Translations under genes and position numbers: made by a program
Shown here: positions 1 through 5,991 of the stretch, one piece after another
Numbering within the stretch: position 1 is the stretch's first letter
Layout of the letters: each line of letters starts with the position of its first letter
Assembly (NCBI GenBank): GCA_031424015.1
Contig: JANPGR010000099.1
Span: forward strand, 1-8,368
Length of the DNA stretch: 8,368 nt
Origin: JANPGR01 sp031424015
GTDB taxonomy: Bacteria; Patescibacteriota; Minisyncoccia; Phycocordibacterales; UBA1006
Direction: 5' to 3'
The notes under the pieces: generated by a model
Told to the model about the DNA's origin: nothing
Seen by the model: the letters and a program-made list of their open reading frames with translations, nothing else
The model's database searches: none

Positions 1-1
1 A

Positions 2-118
2 TTACTAGAAGATAGAGAGAAATACAACCCTAAACTTCTTGTCGAGAAGCTGAGGAAGATGAAATATGATATACTAACAGAGAATCGTAGGAGATCGTTA
101 GAGGGTAGGTTTGGGTAA
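2..118 (+). CDS. 3' end of an unrecognised gene (partial)
   Basis: An open frame enters from the left edge and runs 38 codons to TAA at 116-118; the other two plus frames close early. The visible tail is highly charged and basic, with Lys/Arg clusters (EKLRKMKYDI, then NRRRSLEGRFG at the very end), and looks like a helical C-terminus. Arginine is mostly AGA/AGG. The start lies outside the window, so neither length nor family can be judged, and I do not recognise it. It converges with the minus-strand gene ending at 192, leaving 73 bp in which I see no convincing terminator hairpin. The alternative is a chance open frame in AT-rich DNA, which 38 codons cannot exclude. Confidence 0.5.
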   Translation, partial: LLEDREKYNPKLLVEKLRKMKYDILTENRRRSLEGRFG

Positions 119-191
119 CCTTTTCTAATGAGCTATTAAGCTATGTGGTACAGAAGACAGTTTACATTGTGGTGCTTGTGGATGTATGTAC

Positions 192-2363
192 TCATTCTAG
201 TATTTTAGCACAAGCCGCTGCCAAGCAGACGGGGTATATACCCAGGTCGAATAAATAGCCTTTTTTGTTGAAAACATATTGATCCAAATCCTGACTCTTG
301 TCAGTAAATTGATCAAATATTGGATACGCATTGTAATTTCTCTGCGGGTACACCTGCCTACAAATGTATTCTAATTCTTGGTTATTTTCAATATTCTTAG
401 CGCTCTCGCTGACGAGCAGTGTGTTAATATTATCAGAAAACGATTCTAGATATGTTGAATGAGTATCTTCTGGAATAGTTTTTAATTTTTTTATCAAATA
501 TTTTGTCGTTTCCAGATTGTATTTTTGATCTATTAAAATCTTTGTTTTTTCAGCACCATACTCAGCATAATACTCCCATATATCATGAGAAATCAATTCA
601 ATATTTTCCCTTGTAAGCATTAAAAATTCGTCTTCCTGTTCTTTGTTTTTGATATTTTTTCTAATCAAAAAGCTCAACTGTTCGTATTCTAATCCTGGAA
701 AATTTTTCAATAATTCTTCGGTTCTCTCTTTTCCTTTTATATCGAAAAGCTCAAGAACGCTATTTGGATTTAGATCAAAGGCTTTTGTTTTTGAAATTTT
801 AGCAAAATCACCATACTGCAAATCAAAGCTTTTTATTTCTTCACCAGAGAGCTTTCTCTCTTTTCTCGTTGCTTCAAATAGATCTTGGGGAAGACCTGTA
901 AACATTTCCAAGCCAATAGTATCTTGTTTATTTTTATCAACCAAATCCTGATATATATCAAGAGTAAATGAATTCTTTTTAAAAAAACTTTGATCAGCCT
1001 TGGTGTTTTCTGAAAAATATCCAACAAGAGCCTTTAGTATATACTCTTTGTCTGAATTAATTAACTTTTTTGCGTATAAGGATTTATCTACATCTGAAAA
1101 AACAGCGTCAGGGTTTCTAGAGGAAGGCAGTAGGAATATTTCTTGATTATGTTTTACAATTTCTGAAACAAACCAATCTCGATCACGCTCTATAAACAAA
1201 GAAATATACTCTCGTAGTGGATTTGCTACAAAGTTATAAAATCCACTTGAAACTAATTTTTGGAATCTCTCGTATTGCACCGGGAAATCTGGATCTTTAG
1301 TAACTACTATCTGCTTTTTTTTCGCTTGTTTTTCAAAATCCATCAATTGTCTAACTTCGGATACGACTTCTGGATACAAATCTTTTATCTCAGGTACCTG
1401 ATAAAAATCTTCGTCTGTAACCAGTTGGCTTTGTATAGCAGTCTTTATATATACAATACGTTCATTATCGTCGATACTATCCATACCTTTTATATATTTT
1501 AATAATTCTTTTATATTATAAGGAGATTCAGCACCTGCTACAGAAACAAGATCGATCCAAACCTCTCTATCAAAAGAAAAAGCATCTAAACAATCAAGAA
1601 GCTTGTAAGATCCTTTCCCTAGAATAGATAGTATATGTTTGAGGCAATCTTTTGAATACTTTACCGAATTTTCACCTATATTATTTTTTAATATATCTAG
1701 AAATTTAAATCTTGCATTGTAGTTCATTGTAATTGATATATCCTTCTCTGTAACATTCATAAGAAACGATTCTGGGAACCTCTGATTTTTGAAATATTTA
1801 TCAAATTGATTACCTCTCAGGTCAAGGATATTTTCACAAAAACCCAATTCAGCTAAAAAGCCAATCTCATCAGAAGTAAATTTCTTTACTTCTGAATGAT
1901 CAGGCTGCATATACACACCTAAATACCACTCTAATCTAACAATATCCAGCTTATCACTACCATATATATCTCGTCTGAAGTCATCATAAGAAATAATTGG
2001 ATTTCCTCTAAACACTAGTAATGCTATTTTTGCTTTCCTCACGATTCCTGTAGGTATTTTTGTATCTATTTTCTTTTCATGATTAATGATGATTTTTTCT
2101 ATTTTACGTATCAATAATTCTGACATTTCTCTATAGGTATCTTCTTCTGTTTTCTCTAGAGAATTATTCTGTAGTTGATTTTGGAGTATTTCACCATGAA
2201 GCGCTTCTAAAACCTGTTGGGTATATTCATCCAGGTCAGCTGTTTCTGGTTTTAATACTTTAATAGCCTGAGACATTTGCTGTTCATACTTTGCAATATT
2301 CTCATTATTTTCGATGTTCTCAGTATCTTGAATAATCTCTTGTGCATTTGGAATACTCTCCAT
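192..2363 (-). CDS. Uncharacterised 723-aa, AT-rich, mostly helical protein
   Basis: I do not recognise this protein and see no catalytic motif, nucleotide-binding loop, signal peptide or membrane segment. The first ~100 residues are Glu/Lys/Asn/Gln-rich and look like extended helix or coiled coil. The rest is a long run of charged helical segments with regularly spaced Leu/Ile/Phe, which would suit an alpha-solenoid or scaffold-like cytoplasmic protein (inference). The few cysteines are scattered and make no obvious metal site. The last ~13 residues (YPVCLAAACAKILE region) are unusually small and hydrophobic. I chose ATG at 2363 over the upstream in-frame TTG at 2372 because that TTG overlaps the last base of a perfect extended -10 box. 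Sampled 60-nt lines hold 17-30% GC against 42-50% in gyrB, which suggests transfer or relaxed selection. Coding is supported by the very long frame and good promoter; function is unknown. Confidence 0.8.
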   Translation of the reverse strand: MESIPNAQEIIQDTENIENNENIAKYEQQMSQAIKVLKPETADLDEYTQQVLEALHGEILQNQLQNNSLEKTEEDTYREMSELLIRKIEKIIINHEKKIDTKIPTGIVRKAKIALLVFRGNPIISYDDFRRDIYGSDKLDIVRLEWYLGVYMQPDHSEVKKFTSDEIGFLAELGFCENILDLRGNQFDKYFKNQRFPESFLMNVTEKDISITMNYNARFKFLDILKNNIGENSVKYSKDCLKHILSILGKGSYKLLDCLDAFSFDREVWIDLVSVAGAESPYNIKELLKYIKGMDSIDDNERIVYIKTAIQSQLVTDEDFYQVPEIKDLYPEVVSEVRQLMDFEKQAKKKQIVVTKDPDFPVQYERFQKLVSSGFYNFVANPLREYISLFIERDRDWFVSEIVKHNQEIFLLPSSRNPDAVFSDVDKSLYAKKLINSDKEYILKALVGYFSENTKADQSFFKKNSFTLDIYQDLVDKNKQDTIGLEMFTGLPQDLFEATRKERKLSGEEIKSFDLQYGDFAKISKTKAFDLNPNSVLELFDIKGKERTEELLKNFPGLEYEQLSFLIRKNIKNKEQEDEFLMLTRENIELISHDIWEYYAEYGAEKTKILIDQKYNLETTKYLIKKLKTIPEDTHSTYLESFSDNINTLLVSESAKNIENNQELEYICRQVYPQRNYNAYPIFDQFTDKSQDLDQYVFNKKGYLFDLGIYPVCLAAACAKILE

Positions 2364-2371
2364 ATGAGTCA

Positions 2372-2380
2372 ATTATATCA
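2372..2380 (-). promoter_or_regulatory. Extended -10 promoter of the 723-aa gene (leaderless)
   Basis: On the minus strand TGATATAAT is a perfect extended -10 (TG-N-TATAAT). It ends 8 nt before the ATG at 2363, so transcription should start about 2 nt before the start codon. I found no good -35 hexamer at 16-18 bp, which extended -10 promoters tolerate. No Shine-Dalgarno sequence fits in the gap. This box also rules out the upstream TTG as the start. Confidence 0.75.
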
Positions 2381-2381
2381 C

Positions 2382-2408
2382 AAAAAATCTAGGGAATTTG
2401 TTTTCCCC
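2382..2408 (-). terminator. Weak intrinsic terminator after rsmI
   Basis: Reading the minus strand after the rsmI stop, GGGAA (2407-2403) pairs with TTCCC (2396-2392). A G-T closing pair (2408/2391) and a 6-nt A-rich loop complete the hairpin. It is followed by AGA and then six T (2387-2382). The stem is short, so termination is probably partial. The T tract runs straight into the extended -10 of the next gene, separating the two transcription units. Confidence 0.5.
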
Positions 2409-2423
2409 ATCACTCCTCACCTT

Positions 2424-3125
2424 TTACTTTTTCACAATCACCACAAACTCGCCTTTTTGGTAGTCAGGATTTTTTTCGAGGAGAGTTTTCAATTCTGTAG
2501 GAGTGCCTGATATGACCTGTTCGAACATTTTGGTCAGTTCGCGGCACAGTATTACCGTCACAGTGTCGCTATATCCTGCGATTTGCTCCAAGCATTTCAG
2601 AATGCGGTGGTTGGATTCGTAAAATACGCATACGACGCCCGATTCTGCATCACCGACAACGGTGCGGAACAATGTCTCGCGACCTTTTTTGTGAGGGGCG
2701 AATCCATAAAAACGAAATCCATCGGTTGTATCAACACCCGACAACGCAATCGCAGTGGTCAGCGCGGTCGCACCCGGGATAGCGTCGATAGTGAATAGTT
2801 CCGGATATGAGGTTTCCCTGTGGAGGCAAGCGACCAAATAGGATCCAGGATCGCTAATACACGGCATTCCTGCGTCACTGACGAGGGCCAGATTCTGACC
2901 GGATATAAGTGCATTCAAAATTTTCAGATACACAGTATCGTGACTGTGTTCATCATATGCCCAGAGGGTCTTTTCCTCTATTTCATAGTGAAAGAGTAAT
3001 TTTTTCGTCACACGAGTGTCCTCACAAATAATCACATCCGCATCACGCAAAACACGCAATGCACGCAGTGTGATGTCTTCTAGATTTCCTAGTGGAGTTC
3101 CAACGATTGAGAGTTTTCCTGGCAT
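2424..3125 (-). CDS. rsmI: 16S rRNA (cytidine-1402 2'-O)-methyltransferase RsmI
   Basis: RsmI uses S-adenosylmethionine to methylate the ribose of C1402 in 16S rRNA, in the decoding centre of the small subunit. Family signatures in order: VGTPLGNLEDITLRAL at residues 8-23, CEDTR at 34-38, LVSDAGMPCISDPG at 81-94 (usual form LVSDAGTPLISDPG), the PGA...ALSG segment at 117-130, FYGFAPHKKGRE at 139-150, FYESNHR at 168-174 (usually FYESPHR) and CRELTKMFE at 194-202. These mark the tetrapyrrole-methylase fold. At 233 aa it is about 50 residues shorter than E. coli RsmI and ends right after the catalytic core, so the C-terminal helical extension is missing. The start ATG gives the expected MPGKLSIVGTP N-terminus. 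No Shine-Dalgarno precedes it. It is probably transcribed alone from the AT-rich region upstream. Confidence 0.95.
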   Translation of the reverse strand: MPGKLSIVGTPLGNLEDITLRALRVLRDADVIICEDTRVTKKLLFHYEIEEKTLWAYDEHSHDTVYLKILNALISGQNLALVSDAGMPCISDPGSYLVACLHRETSYPELFTIDAIPGATALTTAIALSGVDTTDGFRFYGFAPHKKGRETLFRTVVGDAESGVVCVFYESNHRILKCLEQIAGYSDTVTVILCRELTKMFEQVISGTPTELKTLLEKNPDYQKGEFVVIVKK

Positions 3126-3132
3126 AAATATA

Positions 3133-3138
3133 ATAGTA
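3133..3138 (-). promoter_or_regulatory. Possible rsmI -10 box
   Basis: TACTAT (4 of 6 consensus bases) lies 7 nt before the rsmI ATG, giving the near-leaderless spacing seen at the other genes here. It lacks the upstream TG and has no clear -35 at 17 bp. An overlapping TATTAT at 3135-3130 is an alternative but sits too close. The region is AT-rich, so a chance match is quite possible. Confidence 0.3.
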
Positions 3139-3264
3139 TTTAGTGTTGTATTACCGTCTTCTCAAGCTTGATCTGGGATCCATAATAAAGCTCTTCTATA
3201 CGTTAACTATTTTTATAATTTTATAGTAATTAGGAATGTTATACAAAGTTCTAATAGATAAAGA

Positions 3265-3305
3265 ATTGCTGTAGCAAGATACTAATATATGAGGCTACAT
3301 GCAAT
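3265..3305. repeat. Bulged inverted repeat
   Basis: ATTGC-TGTAGC (3265-3275) pairs with GCTACA-T-GCAAT (3294-3305), giving 11 base pairs with one bulged T at 3300 around an 18-nt AT-rich loop. It directly abuts the palindromic element starting near 3308. Neither arm is followed by a T tract, so it is not a standard terminator. Role unknown. Confidence 0.5.
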
Positions 3306-3307
3306 AC

Positions 3308-3380
3308 TGGATCCCGGATCATTTCCGAGGAAACATAGTCGTTCGTACCTCACTCCTTGTTTCTCGGGTCCGGGATGACG
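3308..3380. repeat. Imperfect palindromic repeat (GGATCCCGGATC...GTCCGGGATGACG type)
   Basis: The outer arms ATCCCGGA (3311-3318) and TCCGGGAT (3369-3376) pair perfectly. Inside them CCGAG-G-AAACA (3325-3335) pairs with TGTTT-CTCGG (3358-3367) with one bulged G. The result is a long imperfect stem of about 18 bp around a ~22-nt loop. The outer sequence resembles a class of dispersed intergenic palindromes known from many bacteria, whose spurious translations read like WIPD..RDD; here a plus-strand frame gives exactly that kind of peptide. On the minus strand it starts ~30 nt after the tRNA 3' end and could serve as its transcript end. Copy number cannot be judged from one window. Confidence 0.65.
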
Positions 3381-3410
3381 AGTTTTGTTATACGCTGTTT
3401 CCTTGTTTTG

Positions 3411-3484
3411 TGCTTGGAGGCAGACTCGAACTGCCGACCCCTCCCTCTTCAGGGGAGTGCTCTAACCAACTGAGCTACCCAAGC
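3411..3484 (-). tRNA. tRNA-Phe (anticodon GAA)
   Basis: A complete 74-nt cloverleaf reads on the minus strand. The acceptor stem GCTTGGG pairs with TCCAAGC (last pair G-T), with discriminator A. The D arm is GCTC/GAGC with loop AGTTGGTTA. The anticodon stem CTCCC/GGGAG carries loop CTGAAGA, hence anticodon GAA at 34-36. The variable loop is GGGTC, and the T arm GGCAG/CTGCC has loop TTCGAGT. CCA is not encoded (CAA follows), so it must be added by the CCA-adding enzyme. Position 37 is G, where bacterial tRNA-Phe usually has A. The gene lies 44 bp downstream of the gyrB stop on the same strand, with a hairpin touching its 5' end. Confidence 0.96.
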
Positions 3485-3515
3485 AATATACAGAATATAG
3501 CATATTCTGTATATT
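3485..3515. repeat. 14-bp perfect hairpin between gyrB and tRNA-Phe
   Basis: The arms 3485-3498 and 3502-3515 are perfect reverse complements with a 3-nt loop (AGC on plus, GCT on minus). The stem is almost pure A/T apart from its CAG/CTG step. On the minus strand it lies 13 nt after the gyrB stop and ends at the base next to tRNA nucleotide 1, so it has no T tract and is not a canonical terminator. It may protect the gyrB 3' end or mark a processing point, and it contains the putative tRNA -10 box. Confidence 0.8.
3494..3502 (-). promoter_or_regulatory. Putative extended -10 promoter of tRNA-Phe
   Basis: TGCTATATT on the minus strand is an extended -10 with 5 of 6 consensus bases. It ends 9 nt before mature tRNA nucleotide 1, so the predicted transcript would have a 5' leader of only about 3 nt. 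No strong -35 lies at 16-18 bp. The box occupies the loop and one arm of the 14-bp hairpin, so it could be a by-product of that palindrome. Confidence 0.5.
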
Positions 3516-3528
3516 TTGCTAGTGGAAA

Positions 3529-5640
3529 CTACACATCAATCTCGGCCATTTTCGCATTCGTCTGGATGAATGACTTGCGAGCTGGTACGTCTGTACCCAT
3601 CAATGTGGTGAATATATCATCAGCCATTACAGCATCAGTCACAGTTACCTGCTTCAGAATACGACGAGACGGATCCATCGTAGTTTCCCATAGTTCTTCG
3701 GAATTCATTTCTCCGAGTCCTTTGTATCGTTGGATCAGGACTTTTCCTTTCTTTGCGGCCGAGACTTCACCTTTTGCTTTTTTGCCTTTCTTTTCGGTTT
3801 CTTCTACTACTTCTTCTCCACCCTCTTCGCCGGCTTCTTCGGGATTTTCGATTACATCATCACTACTCACGCCGAGTTTTACCAGGATGGATTGCTTTTC
3901 ATCATCATTGTAGGCGTAGTGGATTTCTTTGCCGTATTTTACCTTGTACAGGGGCGGCTGAGCGATATAGATATGCCCCGCGTCGAGCACAGGACGCAAG
4001 TGGCGATAGAACAGGGTCAGTAGGAGTGTACGAATATGCGATCCATCGACATCCGCATCTGTCGCTATGATGATTTTGTGATAGCGGATATCGTCGATGT
4101 TGAATGTCGTCCCGATCGAAGTCCCAAGCGCGATAATCATATTTTTTACTTCTTGGTTGCCCAACATTCGATCCATGCGGGCTCGCTCTACGTTCAGAGG
4201 TTTTCCACGCAATGGCAAAATCGCCTGGATACGTCGATCACGTCCCTGTTTTGCAGTTCCGCCCGCGGAATCTCCCTCTACGATGAATAGTTCTGACTCG
4301 TCGGCTTTTTTGGACTGACAGTCTGCGAGTTTTCCTGGTAGGGTCATTCCTTCGAGTGCTCCCTTTCTGAGAATCGAATCCTTTGCTGCCTTTGCAGCCT
4401 TGCGTGCGCGCATAGCTAACACCATTTTCTTCATGATGTCTTTTGCGTCATCTGGATTTTTCTCGAGGAATTCTTCGAACGCTTCGCCGAATACTGTTTC
4501 TACAGCACCACGAGCTTCTGGACTACCCAATTTGTCCTTGGTTTGTCCTTCGAATTGGATTTCTGGCATTTTTATTGATATGACCGCGACGATTCCTTCG
4601 AGGACGTCTTCACCTTGGAATGTTCCTTCTTTTTCGGTGAGGACTTTGTTTTTGGTTGCGTATTTATTGATCAGGCGAGTTAGAGATGTCTTGAACCCGG
4701 TAACGTGCATTCCTCCTCCTGGTGTCGAGATATTGTTCGCGAATGCGATGATTTTCGGATTGATGTCGTCAATATAGCGGAGAGCACATTCTACGATCAT
4801 GTCGCCGATTTGTTTTTCTACATAGAAAATATTCTTGTGCACAGGCTCGTCGTGTGCAGTATAGTGACGCACCATTGATACGACTCCTCCTTCGAAATAG
4901 AATGTCTGGGATGGACACATTAGCTCCATCTCGTCGCGGATCCAGTAGACTTTGTCGGTGGGGATTTTCTGTGTGACATTACGTGCGTCTACGAGGGTGA
5001 TGCGGAGATTTTTTACCAGATAGGCCTGCTCTCGGTAATGAGAAATAATACGAGGCCAGCTATACTGAATAGAGCTGAATATGGTATCGTCAGGTTTGAA
5101 CATTACGATCGTTCCATTGGTATCAGATTTACCGATTTTTTTTACGTCTGCGACAGGCTTGCCGATGTGATATTCCTGGAGGTATTCACCACCTTCGCGG
5201 TGTACGTTTACCACCAGATGAGTCGACAATGCATTCACCACAGACGCACCCACACCATGGAGTCCCCCTGAGATTTTATACCCACCGCCTGCTTCGCCGA
5301 ATTTACCCCCAGCGTGGAGGACGGTCATAATGGTCTGTAGGGCCGAAACGCCTGTTTTACTATGAATTCCAACCGGAATACCCACACCATTATCGGCCAC
5401 ACGTACATACCCATCAGGCAACAAAACAACCTCAATTTGGTTACACCTACCCGCCATCGCCTCGTCACGTGAGTTATCGAAAATTTCCTTTATCAAGTGA
5501 TGAAGCCCATCAGGACCGGTCGATCCGATGTACATTCCCGGTCGTTTACGTACGGGTTCGAGTCCTTCGAGGACGGTAATGCTGTCTGCTCCATAGCTCG
5601 CTTCTGCTGCTGATTGTTCTGTTGCTGATTTCTTTGCCAT
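3529..5640 (-). CDS. gyrB: DNA gyrase subunit B
   Basis: GyrB is the ATPase subunit of gyrase and works with GyrA to introduce negative supercoils. The 703-aa protein shows the GHKL ATPase domain: catalytic Glu52 and Mg-binding Asn56 in KEIFDNSRDE, ADNGVGIP at 82-89, and the ATP lid YKISGGLHGVGASVVN at 121-136. The transducer carries QTK at 366-368. The Toprim domain has EGDSAGG at 455-461 (Glu455) and DADVDGSH at 528-535 (Asp528/530/532), and RYKGLGEMN at 638-646 leads the tail. A ~45-residue Glu/Lys-rich low-complexity insert lies at about 589-633. The usual HEGGTH motif reads TPGGGMH. I start at ATG 5640: the in-frame GTG at 5658 falls inside the promoter and only adds LYYSY. No Shine-Dalgarno is present. 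ParE is the main alternative; overall motif wording favours GyrB. Confidence 0.93.
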   Translation of the reverse strand: MAKKSATEQSAAEASYGADSITVLEGLEPVRKRPGMYIGSTGPDGLHHLIKEIFDNSRDEAMAGRCNQIEVVLLPDGYVRVADNGVGIPVGIHSKTGVSALQTIMTVLHAGGKFGEAGGGYKISGGLHGVGASVVNALSTHLVVNVHREGGEYLQEYHIGKPVADVKKIGKSDTNGTIVMFKPDDTIFSSIQYSWPRIISHYREQAYLVKNLRITLVDARNVTQKIPTDKVYWIRDEMELMCPSQTFYFEGGVVSMVRHYTAHDEPVHKNIFYVEKQIGDMIVECALRYIDDINPKIIAFANNISTPGGGMHVTGFKTSLTRLINKYATKNKVLTEKEGTFQGEDVLEGIVAVISIKMPEIQFEGQTKDKLGSPEARGAVETVFGEAFEEFLEKNPDDAKDIMKKMVLAMRARKAAKAAKDSILRKGALEGMTLPGKLADCQSKKADESELFIVEGDSAGGTAKQGRDRRIQAILPLRGKPLNVERARMDRMLGNQEVKNMIIALGTSIGTTFNIDDIRYHKIIIATDADVDGSHIRTLLLTLFYRHLRPVLDAGHIYIAQPPLYKVKYGKEIHYAYNDDEKQSILVKLGVSSDDVIENPEEAGEEGGEEVVEETEKKGKKAKGEVSAAKKGKVLIQRYKGLGEMNSEELWETTMDPSRRILKQVTVTDAVMADDIFTTLMGTDVPARKSFIQTNAKMAEIDV

Positions 5641-5648
5641 ATACGAAT

Positions 5649-5677
5649 AGTATAGCACAGAGTCCGAGATGGGGCAA
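5649..5677 (-). promoter_or_regulatory. gyrB promoter (leaderless)
   Basis: On the minus strand -35 TTGCCC (5677-5672) and extended -10 TGCTATACT (5657-5649) are separated by exactly 17 bp. The -10 ends 8 nt before the ATG at 5640, so transcription should begin at about 5642-5640 and give a leaderless mRNA. This is the best complete promoter in the window. Confidence 0.75.
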
Positions 5678-5747
5678 AACTCTCTACTTGTCCGCTATCT
5701 TACGGCGCAGTCGTCTTCCTAGCATGAGAAGAAAGTGAAGTTATTCC

Positions 5748-5775
5748 TTGCTATTTTGGATTTTTCTGGTAGTAT
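5748..5775 (+). promoter_or_regulatory. rpmI-rplT promoter (near-leaderless)
   Basis: -35 TTGCTA (5748-5753) lies 16 bp before extended -10 TGGTAGTAT (hexamer 5770-5775). The -10 ends 9 nt before the rpmI ATG, predicting a leader of about 3 nt. That leaves no room for the structured leader through which L20 represses this operon in other bacteria. It is divergent from the gyrB promoter; about 70 bp lie between the two -35 boxes. Confidence 0.6.
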
Positions 5776-5784
5776 TTCCTACAT

Positions 5785-5976
5785 ATGTCTGTAAAAACTA
5801 ACAAAATGTTCTCCAAAAGGCTGAAAATCACAGCTAGTGGAAAACTGCTCGGACGCAAACCTGGTTTCAACCATTTTAATGCGCGTCAAAGCCGTTCAAA
5901 GCAGCTCGAAGGCAAAGTCCCTGTCGAATTTACCATGTCTAACAAAGCTCGCGCTCGGTTTTTGCCGCACGCATAG
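5785..5976 (+). CDS. rpmI: 50S ribosomal protein L35
   Basis: L35 is a small, very basic protein of the large ribosomal subunit that binds 23S rRNA. The 63-residue product has the family's length and pattern: a KTNKMFSKRLKITASGKLLG segment at about 4-23 (compare KTHRGAAKRFKVTGSGKI), then Arg/Lys-rich GRKPGFNHFNARQSRSKQ at 23-40, and a basic C-terminus ending RARFLPHA. ATG at 5785 gives the expected short N-terminus and lies 9 nt after the -10 box, with no Shine-Dalgarno. rplT follows after a 15-bp gap, the usual gene order. infC, which normally precedes rpmI, is absent; the upstream neighbour is divergent gyrB. TAG stop. Confidence 0.93.
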   Translation: MSVKTNKMFSKRLKITASGKLLGRKPGFNHFNARQSRSKQLEGKVPVEFTMSNKARARFLPHA

Positions 5977-5991
5977 TCCCCTCCTACCTAT

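Larger units (their letters stand above)
3126..3410. other. Gene-free stretch between rsmI and tRNA-Phe
   Basis: This 285-bp stretch has no credible gene. It holds a short rsmI promoter region, a half-palindrome at 3169-3182, an AT-rich middle (3183-3264), a bulged inverted repeat at 3265-3305 and a larger imperfect palindrome at 3311-3376. The open plus-strand frame that begins at 3299 is an accident of the repeat plus the antisense of the tRNA and gyrB. Confidence 0.7.

Noticed and set aside
192..194. UGA recoded as glycine (Gracilibacteria/Absconditabacteria type code)
   Set aside because: No recognised gene in the window needs an in-frame TGA; reading through this TGA adds only ten low-complexity residues before TAA.
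833..1502. Small open frames on both strands inside the 723-aa gene
   Set aside because: They are fully nested in a long frame with a good promoter, and their composition is that of AT-rich shadow frames.
2364..2372. Upstream TTG start for the 723-aa gene
   Set aside because: The TTG overlaps the last T of a perfect extended -10 box, so it would not be in the transcript.
2378..2410. 10-codon minus-strand frame (MGKTNSLDFL) after a purine-rich GGTGAGGAG
   Set aside because: It is too short to support, coincides with the terminator hairpin, and its stop lies in the next promoter. The purine run is the only Shine-Dalgarno-like sequence I noticed and precedes no real gene.
3299..3913. 204-aa plus-strand open frame across the repeat, tRNA and gyrB 3' end
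   Set aside because: It is built from the palindromic repeat, the antisense of a clear tRNA and the antisense of gyrB; low-complexity Ser/Phe runs are typical of an antisense shadow.
5641..5658. Upstream GTG start for gyrB adding six residues
   Set aside because: Those codons are the -10 promoter itself, and the family N-terminus does not need them; ATG at 5640 fits the promoter spacing.
5678..5747. Operator or structured RNA between the gyrB and rpmI promoters
   Set aside because: I see only a weak CTTC...GAAG pairing and no convincing repeat or riboswitch-like structure.
5976..5991. Shine-Dalgarno site before rplT
   Set aside because: The sequence is CCCCTCCTACC, which resembles the anti-Shine-Dalgarno strand, so it cannot pair with 16S rRNA as an SD would.
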